Source of the DNA: Rubripirellula sp.
GTDB taxonomy: Bacteria > Planctomycetota > Planctomycetia > Pirellulales > Pirellulaceae
DNA: 54,574 nt
Assembly: GCA_029245125.1 (NCBI GenBank)
Contig: JAQWPZ010000079.1
Location: 1 to 54,574 of the forward strand
Direction: 5' to 3'
Within the stretch, counting starts at the first letter, position 1; every line of letters begins with the position of its first letter. Of the stretch, positions 8,303 to 15,818 are shown piece after piece. The notes under the pieces are model-generated. The model was not told the DNA's origin. It ran no database searches and was given only the letters and a program-made list of their open reading frames with translations. The translations under genes and the position numbers were made by a program.

Positions 8303-8857
8303 GTGTCCACTCGAATCCTGCTGTGGTCAATCGCCGTCGCCCTGGGAACTCCCGCTGGCGTCCAGGCGCAAGCTGTTTCAGGCTGGGTCGAATCGTCCCG
8401 CTCCGATGGCCATGTCCCAGAGCCAGTTCGCAGGACACCTGCACTGCGAGAAAACACAGCTTCGCTCGTCGTTTCGGAACGACCGGCGAATACAGTGAAT
8501 TACCGGCTCACGAACCGGCACAGGCCGGCGAGCGAAGTTCACTCCCACGCCCTGATCAACGGACAGCCGATGCAGATCCAGGGCAATCCACGATTGCAAC
8601 CGCATCAACTGCTGGTCTCCCCTGACCAGCAAGCGAATCATGATCAGCGTACAGCGAGCGGGACGAATCGGTCGCATCACATTCACCGAAAACACCACGT
8701 ACCAATCCAGCCACCACTGGCACTGCTGCCCGAAGCGAACAGTCGCCCTACTTGGAAAACGCCTTACTCTTACGGCTATTTCGGTGCCAGCCGAACCAGG
8801 CATTGGACGGTTCATTATGGATACCGCGATCGAATGACCGAGTGGCGCCTCCGCTAA
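8303..8857 (+). CDS. Small secreted protein with a C-terminal aromatic/Arg motif, function unknown
   Basis: A 184-residue protein of unknown function. A GTG at 8303 gives a clean signal peptide (MSTRILLWSIAVALGTPAGVQAQ, cleavage after AQA). The mature region is His/Pro/Gln/Arg-rich and probably disordered. The last 35 residues are distinctive (YSYGYFGASRTRHWTVHYGY, ending RMTEWRLR) and look like a conserved planctomycete C-terminal patch seen on small exported proteins. That memory is not checked here. Two other frames are open across part of the same region (8115-8498, 8233-8625), but only this one begins with a signal peptide and ends with a structured motif. No ATG lies in frame between the preceding stop and the signal sequence. 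Confidence 0.6.
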   Translation: MSTRILLWSIAVALGTPAGVQAQAVSGWVESSRSDGHVPEPVRRTPALRENTASLVVSERPANTVNYRLTNRHRPASEVHSHALINGQPMQIQGNPRLQPHQLLVSPDQQANHDQRTASGTNRSHHIHRKHHVPIQPPLALLPEANSRPTWKTPYSYGYFGASRTRHWTVHYGYRDRMTEWRLR

Positions 8858-8939
8858 CTAGGCGACTCGCCGAAGTTAGCGTACCGGCTTAGGATGAGGG
8901 GACACCTTCTGTCTCCACTCCGTTAATTGTCTCGCTGAA

Positions 8940-9818
8940 ATGAATGTTCGCCCCCCGCAAAGTGGTCCACCTTCTCAAAGTGGCCGACCCCAAGGTCGCC
9001 CCAGTGAACCCCTTCCCGATCCTTCGGTGATTCCACTTCATGGGTGGCACTGCACACACTTCTTTTACCGTTTTCGCCGCGACCAACTTGATGGCCGGCT
9101 GAATCACGACCAGCAACAACAATTCGTTGCAGCCCTCAATCGTGAAGGTGAAGACGCACCGGAACGAATGGCATCCTATTGGATCAGTGGCCATCGAGCT
9201 GACTTTGGTGTGATGCTGATGGATCCCGACCCTGCCAAGGTAGATGCAGTTCATCAAAGACTCTTGGCGGCACCACTGGGACGCTACATCGAGCCAGCAT
9301 GGTCATTCGTGTCGATGAGCGAAGTAAGCGAATATGTCCCTTCGATCGAAACCTTTCGGCAACGCTTGATCGACGGTGGAACCGATCCGAGCTCACCTGA
9401 ACTGGCCGCAAAAGTGTCCGCTTACGAGCGGCGTTTGCCCATGATGAACGAACAGCGGTTGCGTCCTGAGTTTCCTGAGTGGCCCGCAGCTTGCTTTTAC
9501 CCGATGAACAAGAGTCGCGTGGTGGGTGCTAATTGGTTCACCGAGCCGTTCAGCCGACGTAACGCGCTGATGGCAGAACACGCCCAAAGTGGAATTGCGT
9601 TTGCCGGAAAGGTCAGCCAGCTGATTACTGTTGGAGTCGGTGTCGATGACTGGGAATGGATGGTGACACTGTGGGGTCGCAACCCCGATTACCTAAAAGA
9701 AATCGTCTACAAGATGAGATTTGATGAGGCGAGTGCGAAGTATGCGGAGTTCGGACCGTTCTATGTTGGCTATCGAGCCAGTGCAGAAGAAATCCTTGAT
9801 CACTGCTGCCTTGGCTAG
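8940..9818 (+). CDS. hemQ: HemQ-like coproheme decarboxylase (chlorite dismutase family)
   Basis: Converts Fe-coproporphyrin III to haem b using H2O2, the last step of the coproporphyrin-dependent haem pathway. The 292-residue protein matches the heme-binding half of HemQ: FYPMNKSR (186-193, with Y187 in the place of the catalytic tyrosine), then NWFTEPFSRRNALMAEH with H214 as probable proximal haem ligand 27 residues later, then GKVSQL and the closing FGPFYVG. HemQ lacks the distal Arg of true chlorite dismutases; the wording here favours HemQ. The first ~30 residues are a Pro/Gln/Ser-rich extension not needed for the fold. There is no signal peptide, so it is cytoplasmic. A G+C hairpin (GGGGACA 8898-8904 with TGTCTCC 8910-8916) stands 24 bases before the ATG. 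Confidence 0.85.
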   Translation: MNVRPPQSGPPSQSGRPQGRPSEPLPDPSVIPLHGWHCTHFFYRFRRDQLDGRLNHDQQQQFVAALNREGEDAPERMASYWISGHRADFGVMLMDPDPAKVDAVHQRLLAAPLGRYIEPAWSFVSMSEVSEYVPSIETFRQRLIDGGTDPSSPELAAKVSAYERRLPMMNEQRLRPEFPEWPAACFYPMNKSRVVGANWFTEPFSRRNALMAEHAQSGIAFAGKVSQLITVGVGVDDWEWMVTLWGRNPDYLKEIVYKMRFDEASAKYAEFGPFYVGYRASAEEILDHCCLG

Positions 9819-9910
9819 CAGCAACGAAGGAAAAACAAATCGGCGAGTCTGACACCGACCTGCTTTGTTTCACCGAACACAAAAGCATTGGGCGTTGACT
9901 CGGCCGGACG

Positions 9911-10648
9911 CTAATCTCGATAGCAAAGCAATTGGGTTTGCCGGGCATCGCGTTGCCGGCCCCACTCGGCCCAAGGTTGTGGAAGTGCGTGAGGCTGGTA
10001 TCTCTGTTCTTCCTCGGCCGTCATTCCTGCCCGCTGCAGACAGTCGATGATCCGCGTTAGCGAATTACTGCCTTCCAGCAAATCGTTCTCGTGCACCTCC
10101 ACATACATCGCTTGAACACGATGCAGATGCTCCGCGACTTCCGACAACACTGCTTCCTCGGCACCCTCAATATCTAGTTTTAGGAATGCAACCTCTTGTT
10201 GCAGATACTTGGAGAGTCGTTCGCAACGCACTTCTATCGATTGACTCCCCTCACGATTGCCCCATTCCGGCCGGAGCGAATTACCTCGCGCATCAGCCCC
10301 GACTCCTTGATCACCAAACAGGGTCGCGTATCCGTCGAAATCTGTCACCGCCGCCTCGATACAACGCACTCCCGGAATGTCGTTGCGAACAACATTTAAC
10401 TCCAGCAAGCGAAAAGCATCGGGATCAGGTTCGAAACAGATGACCTTTGCCATCGGCCAACGAGCCTTCCACTCCAGCACCGAGACCCCGATGTTCGCGC
10501 CACAATCAATGATCAACGGATCGTCACCGGCCAGATCAAAAAACGAGGGGAATTCGTCGACTGCTCGAATCATCGATTCGGTGGCGTCCAAGTTTTCGCA
10601 ATGCAGCTGAAAACCTCTGAACTTGATTTTTCGGATTGCGATTTCCAA
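9911..10648 (-). CDS. FkbM-family methyltransferase
   Basis: A 245-residue SAM-dependent methyltransferase of the FkbM family, which O-methylates hydroxyls on sugars or secondary metabolites. Motif I is LIIDCGANIGVS (45-56); CFEPDP (70-75) supplies the acidic residue for ribose binding. FLKLDIEGAEEAVL (about 155-168) is the family signature, and YVEVHE follows near 185. The only start giving the full N-terminus is TTG at 10648; an ATG at 10573 would shorten it by 25 residues and leave only 38 bases of overlap with the upstream gene. The upstream PEP-CTERM frame, in a different phase, runs 113 bases into this gene if the TTG is used. Substrate unknown; proximity to an exported surface protein hints at glycan modification. 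Confidence 0.85.
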   Translation of the reverse strand: MEIAIRKIKFRGFQLHCENLDATESMIRAVDEFPSFFDLAGDDPLIIDCGANIGVSVLEWKARWPMAKVICFEPDPDAFRLLELNVVRNDIPGVRCIEAAVTDFDGYATLFGDQGVGADARGNSLRPEWGNREGSQSIEVRCERLSKYLQQEVAFLKLDIEGAEEAVLSEVAEHLHRVQAMYVEVHENDLLEGSNSLTRIIDCLQRAGMTAEEEQRYQPHALPQPWAEWGRQRDARQTQLLCYRD

Positions 10649-11339
10649 TACCTCTGTGCGGTGGACAGATCCTCGCCGAATTGGCTCGTCGTCGGATTCC
10701 CAAGCAGCTTAGACCCAAGGTCACAAACATCACCAGGGTGGACGGCTCGGGAACTGCAGCGTTTGGCTGAACCGGATCCTGGTCCGCCAAATCCAAAGTG
10801 ATCGCCTCGATTCCGACCGACCCGGAAATTGCCCGCATCGTGATCGGCGTCGCCGCCTCGATGGTCCATGGTGTGGTGAAGTCAAAAATATCTGTTCTGC
10901 CGTCACTCAGATCTTCGTTCTGAATCACGACGCCCGCAAACTCAAAGATTTCCCCAACGCCAAAGTGTCGAAAATCGAGTTGATGAACCACTACTTTTTC
11001 CGAAAACGAAAAACTAATCGCCTCATCAAAAAGTGAATCGAACCGCCCCGGCTCATCGCGGCCCGAGGAGTTGACCCCCAAACCCATAAGCGTCGAGTTC
11101 ACCGTGGTGGATAAACCCATCCCGCGAAGATCGGTCACCAGCACAGCGAGTGGATCCAAGCCATGAATCAAGAATGGACCCGTGGACGGTGTCCCCAAGT
11201 CGGTCACCGCAATCCCATCCAGCCGTTCGCCAAGTCCTCCTAGCGAATTATCCAGCCGAATGACCCCACCATGAGAGTCTTTGGCTTCCACCGCGGTTAA
11301 CACAATCACAACAGCAATTGCAGCATCGATACATCTCAT
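10536..11339 (-). CDS. PEP-CTERM sorting-domain protein with an abnormal C-terminal extension
   Basis: A 267-residue exported protein. It starts with a signal-like segment (MRCIDAAIAVVIVLTAVEA). The middle (about 25-190) is a beta-rich domain similar in style to other PEP-CTERM surface proteins, with no enzyme motif. A tripartite PEP-CTERM signal follows: VPEP at 196-199, a hydrophobic helix, then GIRRR at 214-218. Such signals normally end the protein within a few residues and are cut by an exosortase. Here 50 more residues follow, polar and basic, reading into the FkbM gene in another phase. Either the stop was lost by a frameshift or the tail is real. A 14-base palindrome stands 40 bases before the ATG at 11339. 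No exosortase gene is in the window. Confidence 0.75.
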   Translation of the reverse strand: MRCIDAAIAVVIVLTAVEAKDSHGGVIRLDNSLGGLGERLDGIAVTDLGTPSTGPFLIHGLDPLAVLVTDLRGMGLSTTVNSTLMGLGVNSSGRDEPGRFDSLFDEAISFSFSEKVVVHQLDFRHFGVGEIFEFAGVVIQNEDLSDGRTDIFDFTTPWTIEAATPITMRAISGSVGIEAITLDLADQDPVQPNAAVPEPSTLVMFVTLGLSCLGIRRRANSARICPPHRGIGNRNPKNQVQRFSAALRKLGRHRIDDSSSRRIPLVF

Positions 11340-11378
11340 CGGATGCCCCTTTCCGAGTAAGCGTGGTCAACGAAATAA

Positions 11379-11392
11379 TGAACATATGTTCA
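11379..11392. promoter_or_regulatory. 14-base perfect palindrome (GAAC-N4-GTTC), possible operator
   Basis: TGAACATATGTTCA is a perfect palindrome 40 bases upstream of the minus-strand PEP-CTERM gene. Its core GAACATATGTTC fits the GAACnnnnGTTC pattern of Gram-positive-type LexA boxes, but also operators of other dimeric repressors. One short site in 54 kb could be chance, and no lexA or SOS gene is adjacent. Confidence 0.35.
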
Positions 11393-11494
11393 TGCCTCAT
11401 CATGGCCGGTGCGGAGACACCCTGCAAGTGGTTCAGCAGTCCCGCGGAAAAGATCCCCAAAAGAGGGGAATCTTCGACTGAATTCTCCGGACAA

Positions 11495-11568
11495 CGGGGG
11501 ACAGCGACACAGCGGGGGACAGCGACAGAGGAACCTGACAGAGGAACCTGACAGCGGGGACAGCGACA
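11495..11568. repeat. Compound short direct repeats
   Basis: Two repeat units are interleaved in the gap between divergent genes. Unit A, CGGGGGACAGCGACA, occurs at 11495-11509 and 11513-11527, and once with one G fewer at 11555-11568. Unit B, GAGGAACCTGACA, occurs in tandem at 11528-11540 and 11541-11553. The order is A-A-B-B-A'. There is no CRISPR-like spacing. It may be a relic of a dispersed intergenic repeat family. Confidence 0.8.
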
Positions 11569-11899
11569 GGGCAAGCATTCACATTTGACCGAGCCGCTTT
11601 TTATCGTTATCTTCTTCCTCCGATTTGGAGTACATCGCCGCGATATGCGGATTAAGATGGTGTGACTCCTTTCACTGACACTCGGCGGGCTCGCAGAAGC
11701 GATTCGGCCGAGCCCCGCCTAAGAACGATCGACTGTTGGACCACGGTAGAAAAAAGACCTGGGAACAGCCGTAGAATCGAGACAAGTTTGAAGCACTCTT
11801 CCAACCTGCTCGGAACCGATCAAACGCATCCCCATCAGCATTCTGGTGGGATTGCGACCACTCACTCACGTTAGAGATCTACACGGGAGATTCTTCATC

Positions 11900-13204
11900 A
11901 TGCGTTGTACTGGCAACCCTTTCGGCCGTCGTGGATTCTTGACCGCCGGCACTTTCGGTGGACTTGGACTCTCGCTCCCACAATTGATGTGGATGCAGCA
12001 AGCCGCTGCGGAGCAAAAGCATTACGACTTCATTGAAGCCAAAGCCAAGAGCGTCATTCACATTTACCTGCCTGGCGGAATGGCTCACCAGGAGAGCTGG
12101 GATCCCAAGCCCTACAGCCCATTGGAATACCGAGGGGAGATGAAGCCGGTGAAAACCAACACCGGTGAGATTTTCTGTCAGTCGATTCCAAAGCTCGCTT
12201 CGATTGCTGACCGCTTATGCGTGATTCGCTCGATGACGCACGGCGAAGCGGCTCACGAGCGTGGCACTCACAACATGTTCACCGGCTACAAGCCGAGCCC
12301 TGCACTTAAATACCCAAGTTTCGGTGCCGTCATCAGTCATGAGTACGGTCCTCGCAAAAATCTGCCACCGTACGTTTGCATCCCCAACCAGCCAAACGAG
12401 TTTGCGGGCACGGGCTACCTCAGTTCCTCCTATGGTCCATTCTCACTTGGCAGTGATCCTGCCAGCAGTGGGTTCAAAGTTCGCGATCTGGACATGTACA
12501 GCGGCGTCGATGACGCTCGATTTACTCGCCGTCAAAACGCCCTGGCGTCGGTCAACAAACGATTCAGCTCAATGACCAATGCTGATAACGTCAAAGCGAT
12601 GAGCACGTTCTACGAGCGAGCTTACAATTTGCTGGGTTCGCCAGAAGCAAGACTGGCGTTCGATCTCAGCAAAGAAGACGACAAGATGAAAGATGCCTAC
12701 GGCAAGAACCAAGCCGGCCAGCGATTGTTAATGGCGCGTCGGTTGGTAGAGGCTGGCTGCCGCTTGGTCACGCTAACCTACGGGGGTTGGGACATGCATC
12801 AAGGCATCACTGCTGCGATGAATCGGACCATGCCGCCATTGGACCAAGCGCTCGCTCAGCTGATCTTGGATCTTGAACAACGCGGTTTGCTGGACACCAC
12901 GATGGTGATGGTCAGCAGCGAATTTGGAAGAACGCCGAAGATCAACAAGGACGCCGGACGCGACCACTACCCAAAGGTATTCAGCGTGATGCTGGCCGGT
13001 GGTGGTATCAAGGGTGGATCGATCTACGGTTCCTCCAACGCGACCGCATCCGAGCCAGAATTTGATCCCGTTGGCCCGGCGGACTTGGCAACCACGATGT
13101 ACCACCAATTGGGAATCGTGGCCGACAAAGAACTAATGGCCCCCGGCGACCGACCGATCGAGATCGTCGACGGCGGCAAAGTTCTGAAGGAAATCATTTC
13201 CTAG
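11900..13204 (+). CDS. DUF1501 Tat-exported protein (alkaline-phosphatase-like fold)
   Basis: 434 residues of the DUF1501 family, abundant in planctomycetes and related to the alkaline phosphatase/sulfatase superfamily; activity not established. The N-terminus carries a twin-arginine signal (FGRRGFLTAGTFGG, from residue 8), so it is exported folded. Recognisable blocks are KSVIHIYLPGGMAHQESWDPKP near 47-68, HNMFTGYKPSP, TYGGWDMHQG, and SSEFGRTPKINKDAGRDHYP followed by LAGGGIKGG. I chose the ATG at 11900, which gives the Tat signal, over an in-frame start 54 bases earlier. A 12-base-pair hairpin follows the stop. It begins a long plus-strand block and is the usual genomic companion of DUF1549/DUF1553 haem proteins such as the one two genes downstream. 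Confidence 0.92.
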   Translation: MRCTGNPFGRRGFLTAGTFGGLGLSLPQLMWMQQAAAEQKHYDFIEAKAKSVIHIYLPGGMAHQESWDPKPYSPLEYRGEMKPVKTNTGEIFCQSIPKLASIADRLCVIRSMTHGEAAHERGTHNMFTGYKPSPALKYPSFGAVISHEYGPRKNLPPYVCIPNQPNEFAGTGYLSSSYGPFSLGSDPASSGFKVRDLDMYSGVDDARFTRRQNALASVNKRFSSMTNADNVKAMSTFYERAYNLLGSPEARLAFDLSKEDDKMKDAYGKNQAGQRLLMARRLVEAGCRLVTLTYGGWDMHQGITAAMNRTMPPLDQALAQLILDLEQRGLLDTTMVMVSSEFGRTPKINKDAGRDHYPKVFSVMLAGGGIKGGSIYGSSNATASEPEFDPVGPADLATTMYHQLGIVADKELMAPGDRPIEIVDGGKVLKEIIS

Positions 13205-13225
13205 CGTATCTCTTCAGATTTGCCT

Positions 13226-13259
13226 GCTCGATTTCCGTCAACCTGATCGGCAATCGAGC
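13226..13259 (+). terminator. Stem-loop after the DUF1501 gene (possible attenuator or terminator)
   Basis: GCTCGATT 13226-13233 pairs exactly with AATCGAGC 13252-13259, and CCG 13235-13237 with CGG 13248-13250, across a single T/C mismatch, leaving a 10-base loop. A pyrimidine-rich but interrupted stretch follows (TTGTTGCTTTCCC), so termination may be partial. It separates the first gene of the block from the PPC gene. Confidence 0.5.
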
Positions 13260-13295
13260 TTGTTGCTTTCCCTTTATCCACCGACCGAACTGACC

Positions 13296-15731
13296 ATGCG
13301 AACCAGACTGCTGCTTGCCGCTGCGTGCCTCGGACTTTTTGGATTTGCGTCAACGGCCTTTGCCTATCAGCCACAACTGACAGGGTCTGTCCCTCGCGGT
13401 ATGCAGCGAGGGACCACGCAAAAAGTGGTATTAACCGGCACCCGCCTGAGCGACGGGCGTCAATTGGTGTTCGACCGCGAAGGCATTCAGGTCAAATCTC
13501 TCAAGCCGGTTGATAATTCGAAAGTCGAAGTCGAGTTTGAGGTTCCAGCCGATACCCCACCTGGCCTGTACCCGCTACGTTTGGTCGCCGAAACGGGGCT
13601 TAGCAATGTTCTGATGTTCGGAGTCGGCGCGATGCCGACAGTCGATGAAAAAGAGCCGAACAGCGAGTTTGCTTCGCCTCAACAAATTGAAAACAACACA
13701 ACCGTCGAAGGAGTGGTCGCTCGCGAAGACGAAGACTATTTCGCGGTCACCCTGAAACAAGGCGAGCGTCTAACCGCTGAACTCGAAGGCGTCCGAATTA
13801 AGAAAGGCCGCAGCAATCCCTTCTTCGATCCCTACGTTGCGATTTTGAACTCTGAACGATTCGAATTGGCAACCAGCGATGACGCACCCTTACTGCAACA
13901 AGATTGCCTGTGCTCCATCGAAGCGCCGCAAGACGGCACTTACATCATCGTGGTTCGCGACTCCTCTTTCGGCGGCAACAACGATCGTTACCGATTGCAC
14001 GTCGGATCCTATCCTCGCGCCGTGGCGGTCATTCCCGCTGGTGGCCCACCCGGTGAAATCGTCGACATGACCTTCGTCTCGGTCGGCGGAGACGCGTGGA
14101 TCGAAAAAGTCCAACTGCCGAGCGAAGTTTCTGAAGCCTATCCGTTGACGGTCTCGACCGAACGCGGTGTCAGCCCTTCGCCGAACTACATCCGGATCCA
14201 GCCGATGCCGAATGTAATCGAGCAGGAGCCCAACAATTCCTACAAAGAGTCGACCCCGGGCCCACTACCCGCCGCCTTCTGCGGAATCATCGGTGAACCG
14301 AATGACAACGACTACTTCAGTTTCGACGCCAAGAAAAACCAGACAGTCCACATCCGCGCGTTCGCTCGCAAAGTACTCCGCAGCGAACTCGACAGCGTCA
14401 TCAATGTCTACAACGACAAGGGTGGTCGAGTCGGCGGTAACGACGACGCTGGCGGACCGGATAGCTTTCTTGAATACAAAATCCCAGCCGACGGAAAATA
14501 CCACGTTCGCATCAACGATCATCTGAAAAAGGGTGGCCCCGGCTTTGCCTATCGAATCGAGGTCAAACTGGCCGCGCCGCAACTGACACTGTCGCTTCCC
14601 GATCGGCGACGTTACGAGGCAACCCAACTGAACGTTCCACAAGGCAATCGAGCCGCAGTGATGATCAACGCGAGTCGCGCTCGCGTTGGGGGAGCGATTG
14701 ACATCAGCGGGATCAATCTGCCCGAAGGTGTTTCCATCACGCCGATTCAGATGCCAGCCAACCGAACCACGGTTCCACTGCTGATCACTGCGACCGCGGA
14801 CGCCAAGCTCGACGGACGCTTGGTTAACTTTGTTGGAAAGATTGCCGACAACCCAGTCGTCAGTCGCTTCACTCAGCAACATCAGTTGCTGATCGGCCAA
14901 AACAATAGCGTCGTTTACGACTACCGCGCTGACCGTGGTGCCGTCGCAGTCATTAAGTCAGTCCCCTGCTCTTTCGAGATCGTGCAGCCGCAAGTACCGA
15001 TCGTTCGTAACGGTTCAATGAACCTGACGGTCAAAGTTGATCGGGGTGGATTGGACGCGGAGATCCTGATTCGTATGCTCTACAACCCGCCCGGCATTGG
15101 CTCGAGTGGAAGCATCAAAATTCCTAAGGGAAAGAATGAAGCGAGCTTACCTTTAACCGCGAATGGCTCCGCGAGCATCGGACCTTGGCCGATCATTGTT
15201 TACGCTTCGGTAGGTGGAAACGAGATCGCCACCGAACCAGTGACTTTGGAAATCGCCGACAAATTGCTCAACTTTGCTTTCCCAAAAACATCAAGCGAAC
15301 TCGGTGGTGAAGCAAACGTCCTCGTCGATATCGAGGTTGCTCGAGAATTCGAAGGGACCTGCGAGGTTGAATTGGTTGGCCTGCCAGCCGGTGTGACCTG
15401 TGAAAAGACGAAGATGCCGGTAACCAACGAAACCACGCAAGTCGTATTCCCCATCAAAATCAGCGACAAAGCACGCGTCGGCCAGCACAAAACGCTCGTC
15501 GCCAGAGCGACCGTGACCTCTCCCAAAGGAGTCATCAAGCAGACTCAAGGGACTGGTATCCTGCAGATCGACAAACCATTGCCAGCGCCCGTCGCCAAGC
15601 CGGCAGCCAAGCCGGTCGCTAAGAAAGAAACCGCAAAGCCCGCCGCTGCTGCAGCACCGGCACCAAAGAAACCGCTAAGCCGCTTGGAGCAGCTTCGCCA
15701 GTCAAAAAAAGCCGAGACCTCTGACCAGTAA
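13296..15731 (+). CDS. Secreted protein with pre-peptidase C-terminal (PPC) domains
   Basis: An 811-residue exported, beta-rich protein without a visible enzyme motif. The signal peptide is MRTRLLLAAACLGLFGFAST followed by AFA (cleavage near 23). An Ig/IPT-like N-terminal domain (SVPRGMQRGTTQKVVLTGTR) is followed by two PPC domains beginning with the typical EKEPNSEF (about 118) and EQEPNNSY (about 309); each contains the D-x-DYF motif. Further beta domains of Ig-like type fill 420-760. The C-terminus is a low-complexity Ala/Pro/Lys tail (about 765-811), likely an extended linker or wall-contacting segment. The ATG at 13296 is preferred to a TTG at 13260 that lies against the hairpin. Probably a scaffold or adhesion partner for its exported neighbours. 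Confidence 0.85.
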   Translation: MRTRLLLAAACLGLFGFASTAFAYQPQLTGSVPRGMQRGTTQKVVLTGTRLSDGRQLVFDREGIQVKSLKPVDNSKVEVEFEVPADTPPGLYPLRLVAETGLSNVLMFGVGAMPTVDEKEPNSEFASPQQIENNTTVEGVVAREDEDYFAVTLKQGERLTAELEGVRIKKGRSNPFFDPYVAILNSERFELATSDDAPLLQQDCLCSIEAPQDGTYIIVVRDSSFGGNNDRYRLHVGSYPRAVAVIPAGGPPGEIVDMTFVSVGGDAWIEKVQLPSEVSEAYPLTVSTERGVSPSPNYIRIQPMPNVIEQEPNNSYKESTPGPLPAAFCGIIGEPNDNDYFSFDAKKNQTVHIRAFARKVLRSELDSVINVYNDKGGRVGGNDDAGGPDSFLEYKIPADGKYHVRINDHLKKGGPGFAYRIEVKLAAPQLTLSLPDRRRYEATQLNVPQGNRAAVMINASRARVGGAIDISGINLPEGVSITPIQMPANRTTVPLLITATADAKLDGRLVNFVGKIADNPVVSRFTQQHQLLIGQNNSVVYDYRADRGAVAVIKSVPCSFEIVQPQVPIVRNGSMNLTVKVDRGGLDAEILIRMLYNPPGIGSSGSIKIPKGKNEASLPLTANGSASIGPWPIIVYASVGGNEIATEPVTLEIADKLLNFAFPKTSSELGGEANVLVDIEVAREFEGTCEVELVGLPAGVTCEKTKMPVTNETTQVVFPIKISDKARVGQHKTLVARATVTSPKGVIKQTQGTGILQIDKPLPAPVAKPAAKPVAKKETAKPAAAAAPAPKKPLSRLEQLRQSKKAETSDQ

Positions 15732-15794
15732 TCCGGCAACAATCGATTTACCCCCAATTGTGTTGATGGCTCGTCATTCGGCAGCCGTCAACGG

Positions 15795-15809
15795 TTCGGA
15801 AAGACCGAA
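15795..15809 (+). promoter_or_regulatory. Small hairpin covering the ribosome-binding region of the next gene
   Basis: TTCGG 15795-15799 pairs with CCGAA 15805-15809 around AAAGA. The 3' arm abuts the AAGG that would serve as Shine-Dalgarno for the ATG at 15819, so it could limit translation initiation. A five-base stem is short and may be chance. Confidence 0.3.
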
Positions 15810-15818
15810 GGTATCAAC

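Larger units (their letters stand above)
11340..11899. other. Divergent intergenic region
   Basis: 560 bases between the PEP-CTERM gene (minus) and the DUF1501 gene (plus). It contains the palindrome at 11379 and the repeat cluster at 11495-11568, listed separately. The remainder (11580-11890) shows no domain-bearing frame; a purine-rich GGGAGA near 11885 probably serves as ribosome-binding site for the DUF1501 gene. Confidence 0.5.

Noticed and set aside
8115..8625. Alternative overlapping frames at 8115-8498 and 8233-8625
   Set aside because: Neither has a signal peptide or domain; the frame at 8303-8857 has both a signal peptide and a structured C-terminal motif.
11495..11568. CRISPR array
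   Set aside because: The repeats are only 13-15 bases, adjacent or nearly adjacent to each other, and have no unique spacers or cas genes nearby.
14265..14900. 211-residue antisense frame inside the PPC-protein gene
   Set aside because: The plus strand encodes clear PPC domains; the antisense frame has no start context or recognisable motif.
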